DNA of 64,000 nucleotides from [Flexibacter] sp. ATCC 35208 (GTDB lineage: Bacteria; Bacteroidota; Bacteroidia; Chitinophagales; Chitinophagaceae): contig NZ_MTKN01000013.1 of the NCBI RefSeq assembly GCF_001975825.1, forward strand, positions 49,162 through 113,161, read 5' to 3'. Made by a program: the position numbers and the translations under genes. Under the pieces are notes generated by a model. The model ran no database searches. It was not told the origin of the DNA and saw only the letters and a program-made list of their open reading frames with translations. Each line of letters starts with the position of its first letter. Position 1 is the first letter of the stretch. Shown piece by piece: positions 51,645 through 59,334 of the stretch.

Positions 51645-52061
51645 GTCAAAATTAATTGAAGGGATAAAAGTAGGGATTTTTTAGGTATGGTGGAGTGATA
51701 GTGGGGGTATAGTGCTATTAGTTCACCTAAGGGGCACTAAAAGGGCATTAGAAGGGCACTTCAATATCCGGGGGATAATGAGGTGAGCTTGTGGTGATGG
51801 ATTAGTGAGGTATTAGTGGCGGCGGAGAGGTGAAGGGGGGTGGGGGAATTGTTGGGGGGGGAGGCGAAGGAGTGTCGGAGAAGCATCCAAGAAGCGTCGA
51901 AGAAGCATCGAAGGAGCATCGAAGAAGCATCGGAGAAGTGCCCATTGGGTAACGGGTTAGTAACAAGTTAGTGACGACATTCTGCACTTATAGTATTATA
52001 GTTGCGTTAATATTCTATGCCTTTTTCCCTTATATTGCAATAGTCAAATCTGATTTGAAGT
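51645..52061. other. G-rich gap with 12-bp tandem repeats
   Basis: No gene is seen between the divergent phosphoribosyltransferase and Fe-S genes. Around 51834-51862 there are three long G-runs close together, a possible G-quadruplex. At 51870-51938 about five imperfect 12-bp repeats of the type gaagcatcgaag follow. Both may affect expression of the flanking genes or be neutral low-complexity DNA. Confidence 0.6.
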
Positions 52062-53345
52062 ATGCATATAATTCAGGAAATCCTGTTTGTATTTGCCTTT
52101 GCTGTTGCAGTGTACCTCTTTTACCGCAAAGCCAGGCAGATCAGGCTTAATATTTTGCTTGGAAGAGATGTGTCGTTGAATGATCGCCCCGATCTACGTT
52201 GGAAAAATGTACTACTCCTTGCCTTTGGGCAGAAAAAAATGTTCCGCAACCCGTTGGTGGCTGTGCTACACTTCTTTGTGTATGCTGGTTTTCTGATCAT
52301 TAATGTGGAGATACTTGAAATTATCCTGGATGGGATATTTGGCACTCACCGGTTGTTTATGCCACTGTTGGGGTCATTATATCCTGTATTGATAGGGTGT
52401 TTTGAGGTATTGGCGGTATTGGTACTCAGTGGTTGTGCGATCTTCCTGGTCAGGCGTAACATTGTGCATGTGCGCCGGCTGGCGATGCATGAGCTGGATG
52501 GCTGGCCAAAGTCAGACGCGAATTATATCCTGGTAACGGAAATTGTGTTGATGGTGTTGTTTCTCACCATGAATACGGCGGATCAGGCATTGCATCCGGA
52601 GGTGGGACCGTTTTTGGTATCCGGGGCTTTCAGGGGGTCTTTTGAGGGGTTGTCTCCTATTTCGCTGGAGGCGATTGAGCGTACCTGCTGGTGGCTGCAT
52701 ATTCTAGGTATCCTGGCGTTTTTGAATTACCTGCCTTATTCCAAGCACCTGCATATAATACTGGCGTTTCCAAACGCTTACTTTAGTGACCTGCGTCCAA
52801 AAGGGAAGATGGAGAATATGCCGGCGGTACAGAAAGAGGTGACCCTTATGCTCCAGCCCGAGCTGGCTGTGGCCGAACCTGCTGCGGCAGAGATGCCGAA
52901 GTTCGGGGCGAAAGATGTACCTGACCTGACCTGGAAGAATATCCTGGATGCGTATAGTTGTACGGAATGCGGACGGTGTACAGCTGCTTGTCCGGCGAAC
53001 CTGACGGGGAAGAAATTGTCTCCCCGCAAGATCATGATGGATACCCGTGACCGTGCTGAAGAAATAGGTAAATTGGGGAATACGGAAGGGAAAACCTTGT
53101 TGCGTGATTATATCAGCGAAGAAGAGCTGAGGGCTTGTACCAGTTGTAATGCCTGTGTACAGGAATGTCCGGTCAGCATCAATCCTTTGCACATTATTCT
53201 ACAACTGCGCCGCCACCTGGTGATGGAAGAATCCAGTGCGCCACAGGAGTGGAATATGATGTTTAGTAATATAGAAAATAACATGGCCCCCTGGAAGTTT
53301 AGTCCTGATGACAGGGATAAATGGGCGGTTGAAATGAATGCATAA
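52062..53345 (+). CDS. Membrane-bound 4Fe-4S oxidoreductase subunit (HdrC/GlpC-like)
   Basis: A protein of 427 residues. The N-terminal half has five or six membrane helices (about 4-22, 65-95, 105-130, 165-185, 210-230), partly like a nitrate-reductase gamma subunit. The C-terminal part carries two 4Fe-4S motifs: CTECGRCTAACP from Cys300 and CTSCNACVQECP from Cys359. The next gene, 12 bases on, encodes a CCG-domain partner. The pair resembles the electron-transfer modules of heterodisulfide-reductase-like and glycolate-oxidase-like complexes widespread in Bacteroidota. Electron donor and acceptor are unknown. Confidence 0.88.
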   Translation: MHIIQEILFVFAFAVAVYLFYRKARQIRLNILLGRDVSLNDRPDLRWKNVLLLAFGQKKMFRNPLVAVLHFFVYAGFLIINVEILEIILDGIFGTHRLFMPLLGSLYPVLIGCFEVLAVLVLSGCAIFLVRRNIVHVRRLAMHELDGWPKSDANYILVTEIVLMVLFLTMNTADQALHPEVGPFLVSGAFRGSFEGLSPISLEAIERTCWWLHILGILAFLNYLPYSKHLHIILAFPNAYFSDLRPKGKMENMPAVQKEVTLMLQPELAVAEPAAAEMPKFGAKDVPDLTWKNILDAYSCTECGRCTAACPANLTGKKLSPRKIMMDTRDRAEEIGKLGNTEGKTLLRDYISEEELRACTSCNACVQECPVSINPLHIILQLRRHLVMEESSAPQEWNMMFSNIENNMAPWKFSPDDRDKWAVEMNA

Positions 53346-53357
53346 ACTGATAATTCC

Positions 53358-54140
53358 ATGCAAATAAAAACGATGGCAGAATATTTCGCCAGTGGCGAAT
53401 CGCCGGAGATTCTTTTCTGGGTAGGGTGTGCGGGGAGTTTTGATCAGCGTGCACAAAAGATTACGAAGGCATTTGCAACGATCCTGACGAAGATTGGGGT
53501 GCGGTTTGCGATATTGGGGAAAGAGGAAAGTTGTACGGGAGATCCGGCGAGGAGAGCGGGGAATGAATTTATATTCCAGATGATGGCACAGAATAATATT
53601 ATGGTGCTGAATAATTATGGGGTACAAAAGATAGTAACGACCTGTCCTCATTGTTTTAATACATTGAAGAATGAGTACCCGGAGTTGGGAGGAAATTATG
53701 AGGTGTTGCATCATGCTTCGTATTTGCAGCAGCTGATAGATGCGGGGAAGATCCGGTTGAAGGAAGGTGGGGCTTTTAAGGGTAGGAAGATCACTTATCA
53801 TGATTCCTGTTATTTAGGGAGGGCGAATGAGATCTATGAGGCGCCAAGGAAGGTATTGGAGGCGTTGGATGCGGAGTTGGTGGAGATGAAAAGGTGTAGA
53901 AGTAATGGGTTGTGTTGTGGGGCAGGTGGGGCGCAGATGTTTAAGGAAGAGGAAAAGGGGAATACGAGGATAAATTTTGAGAGAGGGAAAGAGGCGGTGG
54001 AGACGGGAGCGGCTGTGATTGCTGCGAATTGTCCTTTTTGTATGACGATGCTGACGGATGGGGTGAAGGAACAGGGGAAGGAGGAATCTGTAAAGGTATT
54101 GGATATTGCTGAGCTGATAGCTCAGCAGTTGGAGGAGTAG
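53358..54140 (+). CDS. CCG-domain Fe-S oxidoreductase subunit (HdrB/LutA-like)
   Basis: A protein of 260 residues with two cysteine-rich CCG domains. The first reads FWVGCAGSFDQRAQ and later TCPHCFNTLKNEYP. The second reads YHDSCYLGRANEIYEAPRK and SNGLCCGAGGAQMFKEE, and CPFCMTMLTDG follows. Such domains bind a non-cubane 4Fe-4S cluster in HdrB-type subunits. It follows the membrane Fe-S protein in the same direction and should form its cytoplasmic partner. A second start at MAEYFASG is possible. No lactate or glycolate dehydrogenase gene is near, so the substrate is open. Confidence 0.88.
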   Translation: MQIKTMAEYFASGESPEILFWVGCAGSFDQRAQKITKAFATILTKIGVRFAILGKEESCTGDPARRAGNEFIFQMMAQNNIMVLNNYGVQKIVTTCPHCFNTLKNEYPELGGNYEVLHHASYLQQLIDAGKIRLKEGGAFKGRKITYHDSCYLGRANEIYEAPRKVLEALDAELVEMKRCRSNGLCCGAGGAQMFKEEEKGNTRINFERGKEAVETGAAVIAANCPFCMTMLTDGVKEQGKEESVKVLDIAELIAQQLEE

Positions 54141-54217
54141 GCGAGCTAATCTTCTGCCCCTTAGGAAAGACTGATTTTCGTCAGTTTATGGAATCAGGAA
54201 TTTCGTAAATTTGCGAT

Positions 54218-54721
54218 ATGGATATTCGACAAATACTACCAACTGACTTTAACCCTGCCTCGCGGGTTTGGATATATCAAAGCAACCGCCCTTTTTCTGA
54301 AAAAGAACAAGCGGAGATTGCTGAACAACTGGATCAGTTCACCGCTCACTGGCAGGCACATGGTGCTCCTGTGAAAGGTTGGGCGAAGCTGCTATTCGAA
54401 CAGGCCATCCTGGTCATAGCGGATGAAACAGACACACACGTAAGTGGTTGCAGCACTGATAGCTCTGTAAGAGTGATCAAGAGCATAGAACGCCAGTACG
54501 AAGTGAACCTCTTCGACCGCCTGTTACTGGGTTTTGTGCTGAAAGACAAGCTCCAATTACTGCCGATGATGCAGGTTCCTTATGCACTGGAAAAAGGGTA
54601 TATAGATGAAAATACTATTTACCTGAATAATACCGTGCTGACTTTAAAGGAATTAGAAGAAAACTGGCTTCAGCCATTAAAGAATAGCTGGCTGGCAAAG
54701 AAATTTGCTATTGCACAGTAA
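54218..54721 (+). CDS. Conserved Bacteroidota protein of unknown function
   Basis: A soluble protein of 167 residues without signal peptide or membrane helix. Notable wording: SRVWIYQSNRPFSEKE, HGAPVKGWAKLLFEQAILVI and a HVSGCSTDSSVRVIK segment with a Cys-Ser-Thr-Asp cluster. I recall similar proteins in many Bacteroidota, often labelled ABC transporter ATPase although no Walker motif is present. None is seen here either. It sits after the Fe-S pair with its own start and is followed by a terminator. Confidence 0.75.
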   Translation: MDIRQILPTDFNPASRVWIYQSNRPFSEKEQAEIAEQLDQFTAHWQAHGAPVKGWAKLLFEQAILVIADETDTHVSGCSTDSSVRVIKSIERQYEVNLFDRLLLGFVLKDKLQLLPMMQVPYALEKGYIDENTIYLNNTVLTLKELEENWLQPLKNSWLAKKFAIAQ

Positions 54722-54734
54722 GTGAATACAAAAC

Positions 54735-54765
54735 GGGCAGTTTCACCAGCTGCCCATTTTATTTA
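54735..54765 (+). terminator. Terminator after the conserved protein gene
   Basis: GGGCAG pairs with CTGCCC around a 9-base loop, followed by ATTTTATTT. It lies 14 bases after the stop and directly before the next start codon. Confidence 0.8.
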
Positions 54766-54767
54766 TT

Positions 54768-55127
54768 ATGAATGTTCTTGAAATAGATGTAGATATCATC
54801 TGTCCTGCTTGTTCCCGTAAAGCTTTGTTAAGTGCCAGCTGTGAGATCACAGGTTATATGTTCAGACCCAAAAAGATTATTGGCAAAGCTTCCTGTATAC
54901 ATTGCGGATATAGTCATCCTAAACTGACGGTTGTGAATGCGGACTTTTATTATCAGTTTCCGGTTGGAGACAGGATGTTTTATGCGAGGAATAAAGAGAA
55001 TCTGAGGGAGTTGTTGAGCTTTTTTAAAGAGGGGAAGAAGTGGGATGATGAGTTGTGTTTTGATTTTCCTGCAACATTTTATGTGCATAGGGATGAGATT
55101 GTGAAAAAGATAGAAAGCCTTTTGTAA
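54768..55127 (+). CDS. Small protein with two CxxC zinc knuckles
   Basis: A protein of 119 residues with CPACSRK near residue 13 and CIHCGYSHP near residue 42, a pair of CxxC motifs likely to bind one zinc ion. The rest is mixed and ends with a charged helix. No family recognised. It starts just after a terminator and has no obvious partner. The first AT-rich accessory DNA begins shortly downstream. Confidence 0.6.
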   Translation: MNVLEIDVDIICPACSRKALLSASCEITGYMFRPKKIIGKASCIHCGYSHPKLTVVNADFYYQFPVGDRMFYARNKENLRELLSFFKEGKKWDDELCFDFPATFYVHRDEIVKKIESLL

Positions 55128-55239
55128 AATATTATTCCCCTGAAATCTTTGTCAGTAAATACTTCAGCGGATTATTGTTTTTATTCACTTCTATAAAACA
55201 TGCCCCTATCTGGCCTCTCACATTCAATTCTGGTCAGAA

Positions 55240-55641
55240 ATGGGTCAGAGAAAATCCTCCAAAGGAGAAATAAAAATTCAGAATAATGGGGGTAAGATCA
55301 GGCTAAGATGGAGCTATAGGGCCCAAAGACATCCATTGGGTTTGTCTTATGATTATACTTGAGAACTGCCAATTAGTGAATTTGAAATCCTAAAGGTATT
55401 CCTCTTAAGTTTCAGGGCATCAATAGGTATAGGAGAGCCCAATAAATCTAAATTTGATGAACCAGTTTTAGTTAAGAAGATTAAAAATAGAATGGTATTA
55501 ATTGATGAGTACCATAGATTATTAAAGAATATAGCAGAATCAAAAGAAACAATCAATATATTGAGGAAGCAATTCCAAATTAGGCAGCAGGTGTATCTGA
55601 CCAACAATGGAGCACGTCATGACTATTTAAGATTTGAATAG
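55240..55641 (+). pseudogene. Tyrosine integrase N-terminal remnant
   Basis: From an ATG at 55240 the frame reads MGQRKSSKGEIKIQNN, then KIRLRWSYRAQRHPLGLSY, and meets TGA at 55360. This is the N-terminal arm-binding domain of a phage- or island-type tyrosine recombinase. The same frame then stays open (ELPISEFEILKVFLLSFRAS, and charged helical wording) to a TAG at 55641, without an ATG near the break. The catalytic domain is absent. It is best read as an integrase cut down by a stop and a fusion or deletion. Confidence 0.6.
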
Positions 55642-55879
55642 AAAAAACGTTTCTTCTAATTTCCTCACTAGTTGTTTCCCATAAAATTTCAAATAAAAAA
55701 TCCAGAGCATCAGAGCAAGCCGCTCCATCAACCCAATCTGCCTTGACTTGTACTATAAACGAAGTAGATGAATCACCAGGAAATGCTTCTTCAATACAAA
55801 TATTAGCTAAGGGCTTTCCTTTTTCAGAACATTTATCTAAAAATGGTTGAAGTAGTTCTTTTAATTTTTTTCTATCCAT
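55580..55879 (-). CDS. Small partner of the HEPN protein, possible antitoxin
   Basis: A protein of 99 residues, acidic, with no signal peptide. It begins MDRKKLKELLQPFLDKC, has a SFIVQVKADWVDG strand and an acidic helix (SDALDFLFEILWETTSEEI). It overlaps the end of the HEPN gene by 19 bases, a layout typical of tightly coupled toxin-antitoxin pairs. No DNA-binding motif is visible. I do not recognise a family. The antitoxin role is an inference from context. Confidence 0.6.
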   Translation of the reverse strand: MDRKKLKELLQPFLDKCSEKGKPLANICIEEAFPGDSSTSFIVQVKADWVDGAACSDALDFLFEILWETTSEEIRRNVFSIQILNSHDVLHCWSDTPAA

Positions 55880-56319
55880 GATATGAGTCCATTTTCACGT
55901 GAGAGTAAAGTTATTAATTTTTCTACGTCTTTTTGAATAATATGTCCACAAGGCTTGTAGCGAGCATTTTCATCCCAAGAGTTAAACAACAAGGAGTTAG
56001 CCTTGGCTAATTCAATGTTTGTCGCCTTATCAGCATCAAATTTCACTTTTAAACCACTAAAGATCAATAAAATCAACAAATTGTGGGTTTTCAAAGCTTT
56101 CCTTATATCTGAAATCCCTTTAATCGAATTGGCTTCTAAATTTTTTTCGTCAAATAAATTAGGAATCCCTAATCTATCACAAATCTTAGCCTTAAGAGTC
56201 AATTCTACGCTATAGCCTGCCAGATAAAACGCCCCATCACACATACCATTTTTTAGTAAGATATCTGCTTCTCTTAATCGTTGTTGAGCCAAATCTCTGA
56301 TTTCTTTTGGATCTGTCAT
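55861..56319 (-). CDS. HEPN domain protein, possible RNase toxin
   Basis: A HEPN-fold protein of 152 residues. The first helices read RDLAQQRLREADILLKNG and FYLAGYSVELTLKAKICDRLG, the classical HEPN opening. Near the end Arg120 and His126 form an R-x5-H pair (ARYKPCGH), within the RX4-6H pattern of RNase-active HEPN proteins. The gene overlaps a small acidic partner gene downstream. With the integrase remnant nearby this looks like a toxin-antitoxin or defence module. Activity depends on the Arg-His pair and was not tested here. Confidence 0.75.
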   Translation of the reverse strand: MTDPKEIRDLAQQRLREADILLKNGMCDGAFYLAGYSVELTLKAKICDRLGIPNLFDEKNLEANSIKGISDIRKALKTHNLLILLIFSGLKVKFDADKATNIELAKANSLLFNSWDENARYKPCGHIIQKDVEKLITLLSRENGLISWIEKN

Positions 56320-56791
56320 TTTCTATTATTTATCTAGAAAAGAGATAATGTTAAAAATTATAAATGCTGTTAATGGGTATATAAGCTAATTAAATAAAAG
56401 GAGTTAAAAGTTAATTGGCTGTTAATAAGAGTATTTTTAGTACTAAAAAATTACTTAATGTATCTTCAAAATCATTACTCCATTCTATTAGCTTTTCTTT
56501 TTTATCGATCGCTTTCGACGGAATGGAACTGCTACATTTGCCATTATAAAAGTGTCAAAAGTGTTGAACGCCTTATTCAAAGAATTAATAAGTTATGCAA
56601 TCTACATATTGAAAGTCCTGACGTCTTAACATTTTAACAAGAATTAGAAATACGTTGGATGGATTTCTGCATTACTAAATAATAACTACTTTTAGCCTCA
56701 GATATTATACCTTATCTTGCTGCTAAAAGCAGGAGGTATTAAAATCGCAATAAAGTTCCATTACCAAACAATTATTCCATACCACTGAATT
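56320..56791. other. AT-rich gap with one promoter-like site
   Basis: About 470 bases without a convincing gene. TACATTTG at 56533-56540 fits the -7 consensus on the plus strand and could drive the two-gene operon at 56792, leaving a leader of about 245 bases. No -33 TTTG is seen at the right distance. No structured RNA is evident by eye. Confidence 0.4.
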
Positions 56792-57217
56792 ATGAGTTAT
56801 AAATTCCCAAGTGTAAAGCTAAATAACCAAGGGCTCTTTGGACCAACTAAAAGAAAGCACTACTATAAACCTGTTACCTATCACAATAAATCTGCTGGTA
56901 GTACCCTGCATAAAACCAAATGGGTATTAAAACAAAACGAACAGTATGAGGCTTTTCGGATTTCTGACGAAGCTATTTGGCATTGCGGTAAGAATCGCGG
57001 TTTGTTTTCAATTCTCAATAAAGGAGAAATTATCCAAGGAAGTAATGACGAACGACTTTCTTTCTTTCCTACCCCGAATAATTCGATCGATGCATGGCAT
57101 GGATACCCTGTTGACACAAGCCAATATGAACCAAGTACAGAGCTAGTTGACAGATGGTTTAAAGAAGATATTATTAATGAAAGAATTAGAATTAAAATAC
57201 TTAAGGCTCAACTATGA
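56792..57217 (+). CDS. Unrecognised protein, first gene of a two-gene operon
   Basis: A soluble protein of 141 residues. Notable wording: HKTKWVLKQNEQYEAFRISD, EAIWHCGKNRGLFSIL, SFFPTPNNSIDAWHGYPVD and a charged C-terminal helix. I do not recognise the family with certainty. The FFPTP-x-WHGYPV block looks like a conserved core rather than chance. Its stop overlaps the next start (ATGA), so the two products are probably made together. DNA here is AT-rich and lies between an integrase remnant and tRNA-Gly, suggesting a transferred accessory or defence function. Confidence 0.7.
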   Translation: MSYKFPSVKLNNQGLFGPTKRKHYYKPVTYHNKSAGSTLHKTKWVLKQNEQYEAFRISDEAIWHCGKNRGLFSILNKGEIIQGSNDERLSFFPTPNNSIDAWHGYPVDTSQYEPSTELVDRWFKEDIINERIRIKILKAQL

Positions 57218-58440
57218 AAACAATAAAATTTTCAATTAAGGTCAATGCGATCGACAGCTATATATACAGTGGTCATATTTTCCTTGTGCTAATTGATGGA
57301 AGACTTGTTTTTGCGCCGCTTAGTAAAATAATGTGGAGATTAGTTAGTAAATATTCTGAATTCGAACATTTATTGAGGCTTTCCTTCCAACGAAATGACT
57401 ATCTTTCGAATAAGCAAAGCGACTTATTTTGGGGCGTTGGACAACTTAGAAATGTATTCGCTAAGCTCTGGGAAAAAGCAACTGAGGAAATAGACTTTCT
57501 AATAGAATTCAACGAGGAAGATTTTAAAGTCATTTCGGAAATGCCTTCAATGCCCGTGCTTGATATGAAATTATATGCGATGAGGATGTATGTAGGGTGC
57601 AAAGAGGGGCTTTATGAAATATTGTTAAATTTAGAAGAAGACAAATACAATTTAAATCCAACGAAGCCTGAAAAAAGATTTGATGTAAAAGTCACAAACC
57701 TTAATGCTAAATCAGGTGAAGTAATAATATCAGCAAATAATGATGGTCTTTTCCATGGTAGTTTTTTAAATGACAAAAACAAACTTCGCGTAGAAGAAAA
57801 AGCAGTCGCTAACAAATCTGTCAGAACTGGTTGGTCTAGCTATGATGTAATTAACTATGACGCCCCCGGCTCATTTGAATATTTTGTAAATGAAACTAAG
57901 CCGATCAAAGAGAGACCAGCATACTCCAAATTCGACGAATTCACCGAAAGAAAAAGAATAACTGAATTTGGAAAATCAAAGTTCGGTATATCTCAACTTC
58001 TTGAGAGATCAAATATTAGAAAAGATGATATCAGTTATTGCTTCAATAGTTCAGGAACAGGCTTCTTCTTTTTAAAGGATGGAAGATTCGTCAATATTAA
58101 TCTAAATAAAGACGATAAAACAGATCTATATTTCACATCAAGAACTAATGCCTTACCCACACTTGAATCCTCTCCAAGCAAGTCGAATAGGCCAATCTCA
58201 ACATGTATAGTACCAAGAGGATGTGTTGTTGAATTTTTTGATAAAGTTGTACTCTATCAAAATTCAAAAGCAAAAGTAATTGAAACGTCTCCAGCGATAA
58301 ATATACGAACTTATCCAAGTTCAATTCGATATAAAAATTTAATTAGCGTGACAAAAGAAGACTATATTACTTTGCATTCAATTTATCCATTCGTTGAAGA
58401 TGCGAATGATGTAAGTCTTAATATACTAGACTTTGAATAG
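57214..58440 (+). CDS. Unrecognised beta-rich protein, second gene of the operon
   Basis: A soluble protein of 408 residues with no signal peptide. Segments such as SGHIFLVLIDGRLVFAPLS, MRMYVGCKEGLYEILL, VIISANNDGLFHGSF and GFFFLKDGRFVNINL recur at intervals. They read like blades of a beta-propeller with a WD-like Gly-Arg-Leu turn. The middle (about 195-260) is charged and Lys-rich. No catalytic motif is visible. Translation is coupled to the 141-residue protein. A sensor or scaffold role in a two-component accessory system is a guess. Confidence 0.7.
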   Translation: MKTIKFSIKVNAIDSYIYSGHIFLVLIDGRLVFAPLSKIMWRLVSKYSEFEHLLRLSFQRNDYLSNKQSDLFWGVGQLRNVFAKLWEKATEEIDFLIEFNEEDFKVISEMPSMPVLDMKLYAMRMYVGCKEGLYEILLNLEEDKYNLNPTKPEKRFDVKVTNLNAKSGEVIISANNDGLFHGSFLNDKNKLRVEEKAVANKSVRTGWSSYDVINYDAPGSFEYFVNETKPIKERPAYSKFDEFTERKRITEFGKSKFGISQLLERSNIRKDDISYCFNSSGTGFFFLKDGRFVNINLNKDDKTDLYFTSRTNALPTLESSPSKSNRPISTCIVPRGCVVEFFDKVVLYQNSKAKVIETSPAINIRTYPSSIRYKNLISVTKEDYITLHSIYPFVEDANDVSLNILDFE

Positions 58441-58592
58441 TACACAGTCATTTTACCCACCTTACCTGGTAATATGGGTAAGCTGATGTATTAATGAATA
58501 GAGGCTGCTTTTCGGCAACCTTTACTTATACTGACCCAAAAATAAAAGCCACCAGAAATGAATCAGTTGGCTTAATAATATTTACAAAAAAA

Positions 58593-58760
58593 CTATCTCT
58601 TAGGTAAGAAGTCCTTTATTTTTGATAATTGCTCATTGGCAATTTGCAATTCTTTTGATGAGATGTTTTCTTCATCTATCTTATTGAGTCTTTCATCAAC
58701 AGTCATAGTGATTTCAGTCTTAAATATATCGCTCCAATATTTAATAACTTTCTTTTCCAT
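58593..58760 (-). CDS. Short charged protein or 3' half of a frameshifted gene
   Basis: A 55-codon frame from the ATG at 58760 reading MEKKVIKYWSDIFKTEI and TMTVDERLNKIDEENISSKE, with a KIKDFLPKR end. It has strong coding character. It overlaps the 3' end of the 88-codon frame upstream in another phase. The two may therefore be halves of one protein of about 125 residues split by a single-base change near 58765, or two overlapping genes. No family recognised. Confidence 0.45.
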   Translation of the reverse strand: MEKKVIKYWSDIFKTEITMTVDERLNKIDEENISSKELQIANEQLSKIKDFLPKR

Positions 58761-58969
58761 AAAATAAAATTATGCTTTTCCCCTGATGTCCAAACCTCTC
58801 CATATAAATTCATAAAATATCTTATGTAATGTGCAAAATACAATTCTTTAACATCCGAGATATCTACAGCCTTGTATTGTTGCGGAATAGCAGGGTTAAT
58901 TCTATTAAACCTGCTAATAGCTTGTTGTTTTAAATCAGGATTAATTACAAAATAGTATTCATCATGCAT
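58703..58969 (-). CDS. Small unknown protein, possibly frameshifted
   Basis: An 88-codon frame starting MHDEYYFVINPDLKQQAIS and continuing through DVKELYFAHYIRYFMNLYGE. The last 20 codons (after GEKHNFI) look like out-of-frame translation of the better coding frame that starts at 58760. The intact part is therefore about 68 residues. It faces the tRNA-Gly gene and belongs to the AT-rich accessory stretch. No family recognised. Confidence 0.5.
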   Translation of the reverse strand: MHDEYYFVINPDLKQQAISRFNRINPAIPQQYKAVDISDVKELYFAHYIRYFMNLYGEVWTSGEKHNFILWKRKLLNIGAIYLRLKSL

Positions 58970-59061
58970 ATTAGTAGGATTTCCGAGAGCTGGAAAGAGA
59001 ATAGTCCCACTTATTTGGATACTTTTATTAGATTAAACCACCTTTTGGGTCAGATTTTAAA

Positions 59062-59091
59062 TTTGGTGAATAATAAAATATCCTATATTTG
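59062..59091 (+). promoter_or_regulatory. Promoter of tRNA-Gly
   Basis: TTTG at 59062-59065 and TATATTTG at 59084-59091 with an 18-base spacer match the Bacteroidota -33/-7 consensus. Transcription would start near 59098, about 23 bases before the tRNA. Confidence 0.75.
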
Positions 59092-59120
59092 CGCTGTATG
59101 CCTCCATAGTAGAATATATT

Positions 59121-59193
59121 GCGGGAATAGCTCAGTTGGTAGAGCATTAGTTTCCCAAACTAAAGGCCGCGGGTTCGAGTCCCGTTTCCCGCT
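59121..59193 (+). tRNA. tRNA-Gly (anticodon CCC)
   Basis: Complete cloverleaf. The acceptor stem is GCGGGAA/TTCCCGC, the D arm GCTCAGTTGGTAGAGC, the anticodon stem-loop TTAGT-TTCCCAA-ACTAA with anticodon CCC, and the T arm GCGGGTTCGAGTCCCGT. The CCA end is not encoded. It sits at the right end of the AT-rich accessory stretch that starts with the integrase remnant, a common place for islands. Confidence 0.95.
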
Positions 59194-59334
59194 CAATTGA
59201 AATCCTTCCTTATGTCGGCAGGCACTATGTGCTAATTTTCCCCAACCCAATCGCATCAAAACCATTCACTCAAAAAAGACTGACTCTTTGCTACAGCTTT
59301 TCTGTTTTAGCTATTTTAGATCTACTTTAAACTC

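Noticed and set aside
55353..55607. Minus-strand frame of 84 codons next to the HEPN pair
   Set aside because: It overlaps the 3' end of the 99-residue gene in another phase, and the opposite strand has better coding sense (integrase remnant frame).
59121..59193. tRNA-Gly as proven attachment site of the accessory stretch
   Set aside because: I could not find a second copy of the tRNA 3' end within the window, so the link to the integrase remnant stays a possibility only.
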